Shown: positions 41,269-50,119, counted from the first letter of the stretch. The stretch is 64,000 bases of DNA from Bradyrhizobium centrolobii (GCF_001641635.1 NZ_LUUB01000078.1:180138-244137), one strand, 5' to 3'. Notes: generated by a model from the letters alone, not told the origin. Numbers and translations are program-made.

Positions 41269-42336
41269 ATGCTCTACACCCCTCCCCCCGTCGATCCCAA
41301 GGCGCCGCCGGTGCGCGTCAATTTGCTCTCGGACACGCAGACGCGGCCGACGCCTGCAATGCGCGAGGCGATGGCGCGGGCGGAGGTCGGCGACGAGCAG
41401 GTCGGCGACGATCCGACCGTGAACGCACTCTGCGAACGCGTCGCCGATCTCCTTGGCAAGGAGGCCGCTGTGTTCATGCCCTCAGGCACGATGTGCAACG
41501 TCACGGCAACGTTGGTGCATTGCCGTCCGGGCGACGAGATCCTCGCGCATGAGACCGCCCACATCATCGCCCGCGAAGGCGGCGCGCATGCCGCGATCGG
41601 CGGCTTCCAGGTGACGCAACTGAAAGGCCCCGACGGTCAGTTCACGCCGGAGACGTTCCGCAAGGCGCTGCACCCGCGCACGCGCTACCAGCCGCCGCAG
41701 ACGGTGGTCAGCGTCGAGCAGACGGCCAATATCGGCGGCGGTACGATCTGGAAAAAGGCGGCGCTCGACGAGATCGTCGCGATCGCGAAGCAACACGGCC
41801 TCGTCACCCACATGGACGGCGCGCGCCTTTTGAACGCCACTGTTGCCACCGGAATCTCCCCGCGCGACATGACCGCCGGCTGGGATTCGGCCTGGATTGA
41901 CTTCTCCAAGGGCCTGGGTGCACCGATCGGCGGCGTGCTGGCGGGCTCCCGCGCCTTCATCGACGCGGTCTGGCAGTGGAAGCAGCGCCTCGGCGGCTCG
42001 ATGCGGCAGGCCGGCATCTGTGCGGCGGCCTGCATCTATGCGCTCGACCATCACGTCGAGCGGCTTGCCGACGACCACGCCAATGCGCGGGCGCTCGCCC
42101 GCGGGCTGTCGCAGATCGCAGGCATCGAGGTGCAGGAGCCCGAAACCAATCTCGTGTTCTTCAAGCCCGACGGCACCGGTATCGCCGGCGACAAGATGGT
42201 CGCCGCACTCCGCCACCGCGGCGTGATGCTTGCGATGATGGACGGCCGCATCCGCGCCTGCACGCATCTCGACGTGACGGCAAGCCAGATCGAGGAGACG
42301 ATCGGCCACGTGCGCGAGATCGTGCGCGGGGTGTAA
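41269..42336 (+). CDS. Low-specificity L-threonine aldolase / beta-eliminating lyase
   Basis: Encodes 355 residues from ATG 41269, with GGGAG 8 bases before; ATG 41263 is too close to that site. The PLP-enzyme pattern is SDTQTRPTPAMREAMARAE, AVFMPSGTMCNV, VTHMDGARLLNATV and the PLP lysine in DFSKGLGAPIGGVL. It cleaves L-threonine or L-allo-threonine to glycine and acetaldehyde. It is downstream of the broken toxin gene and convergent with two serine hydrolases, touching the first at its stop. Confidence 0.9.
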   Translation: MLYTPPPVDPKAPPVRVNLLSDTQTRPTPAMREAMARAEVGDEQVGDDPTVNALCERVADLLGKEAAVFMPSGTMCNVTATLVHCRPGDEILAHETAHIIAREGGAHAAIGGFQVTQLKGPDGQFTPETFRKALHPRTRYQPPQTVVSVEQTANIGGGTIWKKAALDEIVAIAKQHGLVTHMDGARLLNATVATGISPRDMTAGWDSAWIDFSKGLGAPIGGVLAGSRAFIDAVWQWKQRLGGSMRQAGICAAACIYALDHHVERLADDHANARALARGLSQIAGIEVQEPETNLVFFKPDGTGIAGDKMVAALRHRGVMLAMMDGRIRACTHLDVTASQIEETIGHVREIVRGV

Positions 42337-43599
42337 TCAGCGCCCCATCGCTTGATAGATCAGCGTCTTCAGCGCCAGTTGAATCCGGCCCCGCTGCGAC
42401 GGGGTCTGCACCATGAAGATCCCGAACAGATCGTCGTCGGGATCGATGAAGAAGAAGGTGCCGCCCACGCCGTCCCAGCGATATTCGCCGAGCGGCCACG
42501 AGGTGGTCGGCGGCACCGAGGTGCGCACCGCGAAGCCGAGGCCAAAGCCCGAATTCGCGCCCGGATAATAGTTCTGATCGCGCGCGATCTTGGTCTCGGC
42601 TCCGATGTGATCTGACGCCATCAGCGCGATGGTCTCCGGCTTCAGAAAACGCCGGCCCGCATAGGTGCCGCCATTCAGCAGCATCTGCGCGAAACGGGCA
42701 TAGTCGCCGACCGTGCCGACCATGCCGCCGCCGCCCGATTGCCATTTCAGCGGCCGCCGGGGATCGCGCACCTGCGTCGTCGAATTGATGTCGCGGTCGT
42801 CCGGCATCGGCTCGGCAATGCGAGGGAATTTGGCGGGATCGGCGACGTAGAACGCAGTCTCGCTCATGCCGAGCGGATCGAGCAGCCGTTCCTTCTCGAA
42901 CTGCAGCAGCGTCTTCCCGGAGATTACCTCGACGACGCGGCCGAGCACGTCGGTGGAATGGCCGTAGTCCCAAACCGTGCCCGGCTGCTCGACCAGCGGC
43001 AGCGTGGCAATCTTCGCGACGAAGTCGGCATTGGTGAGGTCGCTATCGAAGAGGTTGGCCGCAGCATAGAGCTCGCGCACTGCGCCGCCGCCATAATAGC
43101 CGTAAGGCAGCCCGGAGGTGTGGCGCAGCAGGTCCTTGATCGTGACCGGACGATTGAGCGGCTCCAGCGCCAGCCCGACCTTGCCGTCCTCGGCCTTCTT
43201 CTCGACACCGACCTTCATACCGGCAAAGGCCGGAATGTATTTCGAGACGGGATCGTCGAGCGCGAGCTTGCCCTCCTCGACCAGCATCATCGCCATGACA
43301 GAGGTGATCGGCTTGGACATCGAATAGAGGCGGAAGATCGTGTCCGCGCTCATCGAGATCTCGGTCGCGACATCGCGGACGCCGAAATTCTCGTAATAGA
43401 CCGGCTTGCCGTGCTGCTGCAGCAGCAGAATGGCACCGGGAATCTTGCCGATCGCGATCTCGTTCCTGATGTAGTCGGAGACCTTTGCCAGCCCTTCGGG
43501 CGAGAACGTGCGTGCGACGCGTCCCCCGGAGCCCGCCTTGGCACCGATTGCACCGAACAGGAGGACGAGCGCCGCGATGAGCGCGTGGCGCCCGCACAT
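42337..43599 (-). CDS. Beta-lactamase-family serine hydrolase (tandem copy A)
   Basis: A 420-residue protein from ATG 43599, with signal peptide MCGRHALIAALVLLFGAIG then AKA. The class C beta-lactamase/DD-peptidase fold has the nucleophile motif SMSK in YSMSKPITSV, a YGHSTDVLGRVVE tyrosine motif, and GGGMVGTVGDYARFAQMLL. These enzymes include esterases, D-aminopeptidases and penicillin-binding homologues, so substrate is open. It starts 1 bp after the stop of a closely similar upstream gene, so the two are a tandem duplication in one transcript. Confidence 0.9.
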   Translation of the reverse strand: MCGRHALIAALVLLFGAIGAKAGSGGRVARTFSPEGLAKVSDYIRNEIAIGKIPGAILLLQQHGKPVYYENFGVRDVATEISMSADTIFRLYSMSKPITSVMAMMLVEEGKLALDDPVSKYIPAFAGMKVGVEKKAEDGKVGLALEPLNRPVTIKDLLRHTSGLPYGYYGGGAVRELYAAANLFDSDLTNADFVAKIATLPLVEQPGTVWDYGHSTDVLGRVVEVISGKTLLQFEKERLLDPLGMSETAFYVADPAKFPRIAEPMPDDRDINSTTQVRDPRRPLKWQSGGGGMVGTVGDYARFAQMLLNGGTYAGRRFLKPETIALMASDHIGAETKIARDQNYYPGANSGFGLGFAVRTSVPPTTSWPLGEYRWDGVGGTFFFIDPDDDLFGIFMVQTPSQRGRIQLALKTLIYQAMGR

Positions 43600-43600
43600 G

Positions 43601-44887
43601 TCACTTCTCCATCGCCTCATAGATCAACTGCTTCAGCGTCCGCTGCACGCGCTGGCGCTCGCTCGGGGTCTGCTCCAGCAGGACGAAGAACATGTCCTGC
43701 TTGCGGTCGACCACCAAATAGCAGCCGGAGGCGCCGTCCCATTTCAATTCGCCGAGATCGCCGGGTGGCGGCGGCTTGGCGTTACCGGGATCGGTGCGCA
43801 CGGCAAACCCAAGTCCCATGCCAAAACCGTCACCGGGAAAATAGAAGTAGTCCCGCGCAACGCCGGAGTCCTTGCCGGCATGGTCCGATGCCATCAGCTC
43901 GAACGTCTTCGGGCCGAGATAGGTCTTGCCCTCGAACGTTCCTCCATTGACCAGCATCTGCGCAAAGCGCGAAAAGTCCGCCATGGTCGAAACCATGCCG
44001 CCGCTGGCGGATTCCCACTTCTGGCGAACCTCAGTCCTGTACTCGCGGCCGACCCGGAAATTGCTGTCGTTCGGCAGCGGCTGGGCGAGCCGTTTCAGCC
44101 TTTCCGGTTCGGTGACGAAGAAGCCCGTATCGGTCATACCGAGCGAATCGAGCAGTTTTTCCTTCTCGAGCTCGAGCAATGACTTTCCGGACACGATCTC
44201 CATGATCCGCGCCAGAATGTCGGTGGAATGGCCGTACTGCCAGAGCGCGCCGGGTTGATTGTGCAGCGGCAGCTTGGCGATCCGCTCGGCGAACTCGGCG
44301 AGGTCGAACTCGCCCGCGTAGATATTGGCCTCCTTGTAGGCCTTGCGCACCAGACTGTCGCCGTAGAAGCCGTAGGTGATGCCGGAGGTATGGCGCATCA
44401 GGTCGAGAATGGTAATGGACCGGGCCAGCGGTACCAGCTCGAGCGTCTTGGTGCCGTCCTCGGCCTTCTTCTCCTCACCGACCTTCATATTTGCAAAGGA
44501 GGGAATGTATTTCGAGACGGGATCGTCGAGCTTAATCTTTCCGTCCTGGATCAATTGCATCGCCACAACGGAGGTGATCACCTTGGTTAGCGACGACAGG
44601 CGGAAGATCGTCTTGTCGGTGATCGGCGCCTTGCCGACCACGTCCTGCACGCCGAAGGCTTCGTGATAGACCGGCCTGCCGTGCTGCTGGATCAGCACAG
44701 TCGCGCCAGCGATCTTGCCGGTTGCGACCTCGTTCTTGAAGAACTCGCTGACCCTGGCGAGCTTGTCCTGATTGAAATGCGCGCCGGCCGGGATCTCGTA
44801 GGTCCCTTCCGCCTGCGCCAGCGATATTGCTCCCAACGACATCAAAGCGCCGCAGACAAGCGCGCGCAGACCAAAATGTGAAATCAT
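43601..44887 (-). CDS. Beta-lactamase-family serine hydrolase (tandem copy B)
   Basis: A 428-residue paralogue of the next gene, from ATG 44887 with GGGGAGGGGAT ahead. Signal peptide MISHFGLRALVCGALMSLG is followed by the nucleophile motif SSLTKVITSV, YGHSTDILARIME and ASGGMVSTMADFSRFAQML. The two copies share long identical stretches such as LDDPVSKYIP and FARM-like QMLxNGGT. The first SxxK residue pair differs (SSLTK here, SMSK there), which may mean different substrates. The product is periplasmic or lipoprotein-like. Confidence 0.9.
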   Translation of the reverse strand: MISHFGLRALVCGALMSLGAISLAQAEGTYEIPAGAHFNQDKLARVSEFFKNEVATGKIAGATVLIQQHGRPVYHEAFGVQDVVGKAPITDKTIFRLSSLTKVITSVVAMQLIQDGKIKLDDPVSKYIPSFANMKVGEEKKAEDGTKTLELVPLARSITILDLMRHTSGITYGFYGDSLVRKAYKEANIYAGEFDLAEFAERIAKLPLHNQPGALWQYGHSTDILARIMEIVSGKSLLELEKEKLLDSLGMTDTGFFVTEPERLKRLAQPLPNDSNFRVGREYRTEVRQKWESASGGMVSTMADFSRFAQMLVNGGTFEGKTYLGPKTFELMASDHAGKDSGVARDYFYFPGDGFGMGLGFAVRTDPGNAKPPPPGDLGELKWDGASGCYLVVDRKQDMFFVLLEQTPSERQRVQRTLKQLIYEAMEK

Positions 44888-44930
44888 ATCCCCTCCCCGG
44901 AACATGGCCCGGCGGAGTGTACTGACCGGC

Positions 44931-45485
44931 TCAATCGGCACAAGAGCCGCCGTGCCGCGCAAGCGCCTCGGCATGGAGGCGGGCGCTCGGCTCCGAGAAG
45001 CAGCAAAACACCACATGCGTGACAGACGGTGCCCCGGGCAGTGCTTCGATCGTGGTGCGGACGGCAATGTCGGCGGCGCGGTCGGCGGGGAAGCGGTAGA
45101 CTCCGGTCGAAATCGCGGGGAATGCCACCGAAGTCAGTTGATGCTTCCGGCACAGCTCCAGAGATCGGCGATAGCAGGAGGCAAGCAGGTCGTCCTCGCC
45201 GCGCGTGCCGCCGTTCCAGACCGGTCCAACGGTATGGATCACATGGGCGGCCTTAAGCCGATAACCCTTGGTGATCTTGGCGTCGCCCGTCTTGCAGCCG
45301 TGAAGCATGCGGCATTCGGCGACGAGCTCGGGCCCAGCGGCCCGATGGATCGCCCCATCCACGCCGCCCCCGCCGAGGAGCGACGTGTTGGCGGCGTTGA
45401 CGATGGCGTCAACGCCGAGCGTGGTTATGTCGGCAACAATGACGTCGAGCTGCGCGCCCCCGATCCGGCGCGTCAGCGTGGTCAC
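44931..45485 (-). CDS. Macro-domain protein, probable O-acetyl-ADP-ribose deacetylase
   Basis: A 184-residue single macro domain. The ADP-ribose site is clear: VDAIVNAANTSLLGGGGVDG, then AIHRAAGPELVAEC, VIHTVGPVWNGG and AFPAISTGVYRFP. This is the YmdB/MacroD class that removes acetyl or ADP-ribose from O-acetyl-ADP-ribose or modified proteins. Its start lies 3 bp after the stop of grxD on the same strand, so they are probably co-transcribed. Confidence 0.92.
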   Translation of the reverse strand: MTTLTRRIGGAQLDVIVADITTLGVDAIVNAANTSLLGGGGVDGAIHRAAGPELVAECRMLHGCKTGDAKITKGYRLKAAHVIHTVGPVWNGGTRGEDDLLASCYRRSLELCRKHQLTSVAFPAISTGVYRFPADRAADIAVRTTIEALPGAPSVTHVVFCCFSEPSARLHAEALARHGGSCAD

Positions 45486-45488
45486 GCG

Positions 45489-45821
45489 TCAGGCCGCGGC
45501 GTTGACCGCGACGCCCTTGTCGGAGAAGAGCTGCTGCAATTCGCCGGCCTGGAACATCTCGCGGACGATGTCGCAGCCACCGACGAATTCGCCCTTCACA
45601 TAGAGCTGCGGGATGGTCGGCCAGTTCGAGTAGACCTTGATGCCGTTGCGCAGCTCGGCGGATTCGAGGACGTTGAGGCCCTTATAGCCAACCCCGAGAT
45701 GGTCGAGGATCTGGACGACCTGGCCGGAAAAACCGCACTGCGGAAACTGCGGCGTGCCCTTCATGAACAGAACCACGTCGTTCGACTTCACTTCGTTGTC
45801 GATGAATTCCTCGATGCTCAT
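45489..45821 (-). CDS. grxD: Monothiol glutaredoxin (Grx4/GrxD type)
   Basis: Encodes 110 residues from ATG 45821. The monothiol motif CGFS in PQCGFSGQVVQIL, the glutathione site WPTIPQLYVKGEFVGGCD and the length all match Grx4/Grx5-type iron-sulfur carriers. Such proteins bind a 2Fe-2S cluster with glutathione, often with a BolA partner. A bolA gene lies on the same strand at 49883-50119, but egtB, egtD and ltrA lie between, where in many relatives the two are neighbours. The start is also 289 bp from egtB, transcribed the other way. Confidence 0.95.
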   Translation of the reverse strand: MSIEEFIDNEVKSNDVVLFMKGTPQFPQCGFSGQVVQILDHLGVGYKGLNVLESAELRNGIKVYSNWPTIPQLYVKGEFVGGCDIVREMFQAGELQQLFSDKGVAVNAAA

Positions 45822-46061
45822 ATCCGTGTCCTTCTGGGGCGGAGCCCTCAATAATCGCTTCGGGCGGCTCAGCCGATTTAACCCGATACCTGCCTATATA
45901 TGTAGCCCAAACTATTGTGCATCCAAAGTAAAATGGCGGCGACGAGGCTCCAGGCCCCCCTCCGGAGCCCGTCCGGGCGATGGGCTGATGACGCTAATAT
46001 CATCGCCGGGGAGGACTTTTATCCCGTAACGGAGGCCCTATCTAGGACGAACCTGAATTTT

Positions 46062-46086
46062 GGAACCGGGCTACGCCAACAACGTT
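46062..46086 (+). promoter_or_regulatory. EcfG (general stress) promoter of egtB-egtD
   Basis: GGAAC at 46062-46066, 16 bases, then CGTT at 46083-46086, an exact match to the EcfG/PhyR-regulon consensus GGAAC-N16/17-CGTT. Transcription should start near 46093 and the GTG start of egtB is at 46111, giving a leader of about 18 bases that includes GGAG. It rules out the upstream TTG at 46060 as the translation start of that transcript. By eye this is the best EcfG match in the window. Confidence 0.75.
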
Positions 46087-46110
46087 CTCTTGTCCTGTCT
46101 GGAGAAAAAC

Positions 46111-47358
46111 GTGACGAAACAAGCCTCCGCCACGGCCACCGACCCGCTTTCGTCACTGGTGTCCGGCTCGGGCGGCCTCGCCCGGGCGCTGGAAGATGCT
46201 TTTCTCACCGTGCGCAACGAGACGGAGCGCCGAGCCGCGCCCCTCTCGCCGGAGGACCAGCAGATCCAGTCCATGCCGGACGCCAGCCCCGCGAAATGGC
46301 ACCGGGCGCATACTACCTGGTTCTTCGAGCAGTTTCTGCTCAGCGAGCACTGTCCGGACTACCGGCCCTTCCATCCCGACTTCGCGTTTCTGTTCAATTC
46401 TTATTACGTCAGCGCCGGGCCTCGTCACGCCCGGCACCGCCGTGGCGACATCACGCGGCCGAGCGCCGATCAGGTCGGCGCCTATCGCAAATACGTCGAT
46501 GCGGCCGTCGTGAAATTCTTCCGCGAAGCCGATGCGGATAAGCTGCGCGCAATCGCGCCGCTGGTCGAGGTCGGGCTCAATCATGAGCAGCAGCATCAGG
46601 AATTGATGTTCACGGACATCCTGCACGCGTTTGCGCAAAATCCGGTCCTTCCGGCCTACGATCCGGACTGGCGCTTCCCGGCCTCGACGCGGACGGGCGA
46701 GGATTGGCTGACGCTCAACGAGGGCATCCACAGCATCGGGCACGCCAGCGACAGCTTCCACTTCGACAACGAGAAGCCCGCGCATCGCGCGCTCGTCGGC
46801 CCGGTCAGGATCGCGCGCAACCTCGTCACCAATGGCGAATGGCTCGCCTTCATGCGCGACGGCAGCTATCGGACCGCAACGCTGTGGCTGATGGACGGGT
46901 TTGCTACCGTCAATAATGAGGGCTGGGACGCGCCGGGTCATTGGCGCGAGGTCGGTGGTCAATGGCATGTCATGACCCTGGCCGGCCTCAAGCCGGTCGA
47001 TCCCGACGCACCCGTCTGCCACGTCAGCTACTACGAGGCGGATGCGTTCGCGCGCTGGGCGGGAAAACATCTGCCGACCGAGATGGAGTGGGAGGTCGCC
47101 GCCCGCGCCGGCCAGCTCAACGACGCCTTCGGCATCGTCTGGCAATGGACCCGCAGCTCATATTCGCCCTACCCAGGCTATCGCGCGATCGAAGGCGCGC
47201 TCGGCGAGTACAACGGCAAGTTCATGGTCAACCAGCTCGTGCTGCGCGGCTCCTCGCTTGCAACCCCAAGCGGGCACAGCCGTATCACCTATCGCAACTT
47301 CTTCTATCCCCACCATCGCTGGCAATTCACGGGATTGCGGCTCGCCGACTACGACTGA
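46111..47358 (+). CDS. egtB: Ergothioneine synthase, hercynine oxygenase EgtB
   Basis: A 415-residue protein from GTG 46111, with GGAG 7 bases ahead. The N-terminal DinB-like part gives iron-binding histidines in WHRAHTTWFFEQ and HEQQHQELMFTDIL, and the C-terminal formylglycine-enzyme-like part has ISxNG-type VTNGEWLAFMRDG, AGKHLPTEMEWEVAA and RGSSLATPSGH then YRNFFYPHHRW. EgtB joins sulfur to hercynine using oxygen and iron. egtD follows 51 bp later. It would be under EcfG control from the promoter just upstream. Confidence 0.93.
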   Translation: MTKQASATATDPLSSLVSGSGGLARALEDAFLTVRNETERRAAPLSPEDQQIQSMPDASPAKWHRAHTTWFFEQFLLSEHCPDYRPFHPDFAFLFNSYYVSAGPRHARHRRGDITRPSADQVGAYRKYVDAAVVKFFREADADKLRAIAPLVEVGLNHEQQHQELMFTDILHAFAQNPVLPAYDPDWRFPASTRTGEDWLTLNEGIHSIGHASDSFHFDNEKPAHRALVGPVRIARNLVTNGEWLAFMRDGSYRTATLWLMDGFATVNNEGWDAPGHWREVGGQWHVMTLAGLKPVDPDAPVCHVSYYEADAFARWAGKHLPTEMEWEVAARAGQLNDAFGIVWQWTRSSYSPYPGYRAIEGALGEYNGKFMVNQLVLRGSSLATPSGHSRITYRNFFYPHHRWQFTGLRLADYD

Positions 47359-47409
47359 GTTCTCATCCGACGACAACCGCGCGCCGGACAGCGCGTTCAG
47401 GAGAGTATC

Positions 47410-48381
47410 ATGAATGTGCACGGCAGCGCCTTGGCCGAAGCCCATCTGCCCGACGATCAGACCACCGCCTTTGCCCGCGAGGCCATCGAGGATCTGTCGC
47501 AGCAGCCCAAACGGCTATCGCCGAAATATTTCTACGACGCGACCGGATCTGAACTGTTCGAAGCCATCACACGCCTGCCGGAATACTATCCGACGCGGAC
47601 CGAGCTTGCGATCCTGAGGGAGCGCGGCCGCGAGATCGCGGCGATCATTCCCGAGCTTGCGGCGCTGGTCGAGTTCGGTGCGGGCGCGACGACGAAAGTC
47701 CGCCTGCTGCTCAACCACTGCAAGTTCGCAGCCTATGTGCCGGTCGACATCTCCGGCGACTTCCTCAAGGCGCAGGCGAATGGTCTGAAGCGAGACTTCC
47801 CTTCGCTCGGCATCTATCCGGTAGCAGCCGATTTCACCACGCCGTTCGAGCTGCCCAAGGCCGTCGCATCAATGCCCAAGGTCGGCTTCTTCCCCGGCTC
47901 GACCATCGGCAATTTCGAGCCGCACGAAGCTCGGGCCTTCCTTAAGAGCGCGCGCGAGATTCTGGGCGACGGCGCGCTGATGATCATCGGCGCCGATCTC
48001 GAGAAGGACGAGCGGGTGCTCCACGACGCCTATAACGATGCCGCTGGCGTCACCGCACGCTTCAACCTCAATGTGCTGGTGCGCATCAACCGCGAACTCG
48101 GCGGCAATTTCGACCTCTCCGCCTTCACTCATCGCGCAATTTACGATCGCGAGCGGCACCGCATCGAGATGCACCTGATCAGTAAGAAGAGCCAGACCGT
48201 GCGCATGCTGGGGACGAGCTTCTCGTTCCGCCCCGGCGAAAGCATCCACACCGAGAACAGCTACAAATACAGCCTCGAACGCTTCGCGGCGCTGGCGCAG
48301 GGTGCCGGCTGGCGGGTGCGCGAGACCTGGACGGATGAAGCGAGGATGTTCTCGGTTCACGCATTGGAAGCCGCGGCGTAA
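47410..48381 (+). CDS. egtD: L-histidine N-alpha-trimethyltransferase EgtD
   Basis: A 323-residue SAM-dependent methyltransferase with the family start LSPKYFYDATGSELFEAIT, the SAM-binding VEFGAGATTKVRLLL, and FFPGSTIGNFEPHEARAF. It methylates histidine three times to make hercynine, the substrate of EgtB. With egtB it makes the two-gene ergothioneine pathway used by many alphaproteobacteria; the lyase (EgtE) and the gamma-glutamylcysteine steps are not seen here. AGGAGAG precedes the ATG. Confidence 0.94.
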   Translation: MNVHGSALAEAHLPDDQTTAFAREAIEDLSQQPKRLSPKYFYDATGSELFEAITRLPEYYPTRTELAILRERGREIAAIIPELAALVEFGAGATTKVRLLLNHCKFAAYVPVDISGDFLKAQANGLKRDFPSLGIYPVAADFTTPFELPKAVASMPKVGFFPGSTIGNFEPHEARAFLKSAREILGDGALMIIGADLEKDERVLHDAYNDAAGVTARFNLNVLVRINRELGGNFDLSAFTHRAIYDRERHRIEMHLISKKSQTVRMLGTSFSFRPGESIHTENSYKYSLERFAALAQGAGWRVRETWTDEARMFSVHALEAAA

Positions 48382-48404
48382 GCTCCCTGCGGCCGAACGG
48401 GCCA

Positions 48405-48596
48405 TCAGGTGTCCTTCAGCCATTGCGTCAGCATGTCCCGCACCGACCATTCCTTGGTGCGGATATTGTCGATCCGCCAGCCCTCCTCCTCGCGAACGAA
48501 GTCGTAGGTCACGACGGCCGGCGGTCCCGGCCGGTGGTAGAGCTTGCGATAGCTGAGCTTCACGGCGAGGACGGCGGCATCCGGCTTCTGGCTCAC
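48405..48596 (-). pseudogene. 3' remnant of an unknown gene, or small ORF
   Basis: A 63-residue frame reads (V)SQKPDAAVLAVKLSYRKLY then AVVTYDFVREEEGWRIDNI and WSVRDMLTQWLKDT. The compact Trp/Asp-rich end looks like the C terminus of an NTF2-like or DUF3828-like secreted protein. The frame stays open upstream to beyond 48700, inside the 3' end of ltrA, without a convincing start or ribosome site. I read it as a remnant whose 5' part was lost when ltrA or egt arrived, but a small real gene is possible. Confidence 0.4.
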
Positions 48597-48654
48597 AGTC
48601 TTGATCGCAAAGTCCTGGAGCTCCGTCGTTAGACGCCCTACCGCAGCCGGCGGT

Positions 48655-49848
48655 TCAATGTTCCTCGGCCTCTTTCGGCGTCGACCCCAGCGACACTGAC
48701 TCCCACACCGCGACCACGATCATGATCGCGCTCGTCGCGATCGACAGCCATAACGGGGAGAGATCCGCTGCAAACCAGCTCAGCACGAGCAGCAGGATGA
48801 TGCCGATGCCGTGCGAGAGCTGGAGGAAGCCGCGGATCGAATGCTTGAACAGGATCGTGCCGACCAGGAACACCAGCGGCCCGCCGATCGTGCTCACGAT
48901 GGTCCGGATGTCGGAGTGGCCGGTCGGGTGCTTCAGCACCAATTCGTCCGAGACCGCGGTCAGGATGATGCCGGCGACGATCGGCATGTGAAGATAGGTG
49001 TAGGCGAGCCGCGCCAGGCGGCCGGATTCGGCAGCCTTCGAGATCAGCTCGGAGCCGGCCTCCGCGCCCTTGTGGAAATAGACCCACCACATCGCGATAC
49101 TGCCGACGAGCGCCGAGACGAAGGCGAGAATGTTGTCCGCGGTCCAGTCCAGCTCGGCGAAGGTCGCGCCGTTGACGACGACGGCCTCCCCGAGCGCGAT
49201 GATGATGAAGCCGGCGCAACGTTCGGCCATGTGACCGCCTTCGACGGCCCAGGCCTCGACCGACGAGAAACCCAGCTTCGGGACCCAGAAGCGAACCGCG
49301 GGCGACAGGTATTCGATCGTCAGCGCGACGATCCAGAGCCACAGCCTGGTCTCCCCTTCCGCGAAGCCTCCGAGGATCCAGAAGATCGCGGAGCCGGACA
49401 GCCAGACCAGAATCCGGATGGCGTTGTGCCGCACCGCGACACGGTGTGGCGGAGTTGCGAGCAGCCAGAACGCCGTGCGTCCGACCTGCATGGTCGCATA
49501 GGCGATCGCAAACCACAGGCCGCGCCCTTCGAATGCCGTCGGGATCGTCGTCGACAGCACGAGTCCGCCCAACATCATCACAAAGAGCAGGATCCGGACC
49601 GGCGTCAGCTCGGGATTGAGCCAGTTGGTGACCCAGGTGGTGTAGACCCACACCCACCACACCGCGAGAAACAGCAGCGTGACGTGCACCGCCCCGGGCG
49701 GTGTGAAGTGGTGCAGGAGCGTGTGCGAGATTTGCGTGACCGCGAAGACGAAGACGAGGTCGAAGAACAGCTCGGCATAGGTGACGCGGCTGTGCTGGTT
49801 CGGCACGATGACACGAAACATCGCGCCGCGAGGATTGTCCGCAGCCAT
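48655..49848 (-). CDS. Low temperature requirement protein A (LtrA) family membrane protein
   Basis: A 397-residue protein from ATG 49848, with AGGGG ahead (the upstream ATG at 49854 is too close). It has about ten membrane segments, starting after FFDLVFVFAVTQISHTLL, the conserved LtrA opening. Other features are EGGHMAERCAGFIIIALGE and FHKGAEAGSELISKAAE. LtrA is named from Listeria growth at low temperature; the biochemical function is unknown. It is placed between egtD and bolA on the minus strand. Confidence 0.88.
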   Translation of the reverse strand: MAADNPRGAMFRVIVPNQHSRVTYAELFFDLVFVFAVTQISHTLLHHFTPPGAVHVTLLFLAVWWVWVYTTWVTNWLNPELTPVRILLFVMMLGGLVLSTTIPTAFEGRGLWFAIAYATMQVGRTAFWLLATPPHRVAVRHNAIRILVWLSGSAIFWILGGFAEGETRLWLWIVALTIEYLSPAVRFWVPKLGFSSVEAWAVEGGHMAERCAGFIIIALGEAVVVNGATFAELDWTADNILAFVSALVGSIAMWWVYFHKGAEAGSELISKAAESGRLARLAYTYLHMPIVAGIILTAVSDELVLKHPTGHSDIRTIVSTIGGPLVFLVGTILFKHSIRGFLQLSHGIGIILLLVLSWFAADLSPLWLSIATSAIMIVVAVWESVSLGSTPKEAEEH

Positions 49849-49882
49849 CTTCATCCCCTGCGCGAGAAAGCTCAGCCCGTCG

Positions 49883-50119
49883 TCAGCTTCCTGGCACCCC
49901 GGTCTGCAGCGCCAGGGCATGCAGCACGCCGCCCATCTGGCCGCGCAGCGACTGATAGACGATCTGGTGCTGCTGGACGCGGGACTTGCCGCGGAAGGAT
50001 TCCGAGATCACGGTCGCGGCATAGTGGTCGCCGTCGCCGGCGAGGTCACGGATGGTTACCTCGGCGTCGGGGATCGCTGCCTTGATCATCGCCTCGATAT
50101 CGCGGGCGTCCATTGGCAT
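49883..50119 (-). CDS. BolA family protein
   Basis: A 78-residue protein from ATG 50119 (MPMDARDIEAMIKAAIPDA), with AAGGAG 10 bases ahead. The fold markers are VTIRDLAGDGDHYAATVIS, ESFRGKSRVQQHQIVYQSL and MGGVLHALALQT. It is the short BolA/IbaG type that pairs with monothiol glutaredoxin to handle 2Fe-2S clusters. The glutaredoxin gene is about 4 kb away on the same strand, beyond ltrA and the egt genes. Confidence 0.93.
   Translation of the reverse strand: MPMDARDIEAMIKAAIPDAEVTIRDLAGDGDHYAATVISESFRGKSRVQQHQIVYQSLRGQMGGVLHALALQTGVPGS

Noticed and set aside
46060..46110. TTG start for egtB
   Set aside because: It overlaps the -35 box of the EcfG-type promoter; the GTG at 46111 has a ribosome site and gives family length.
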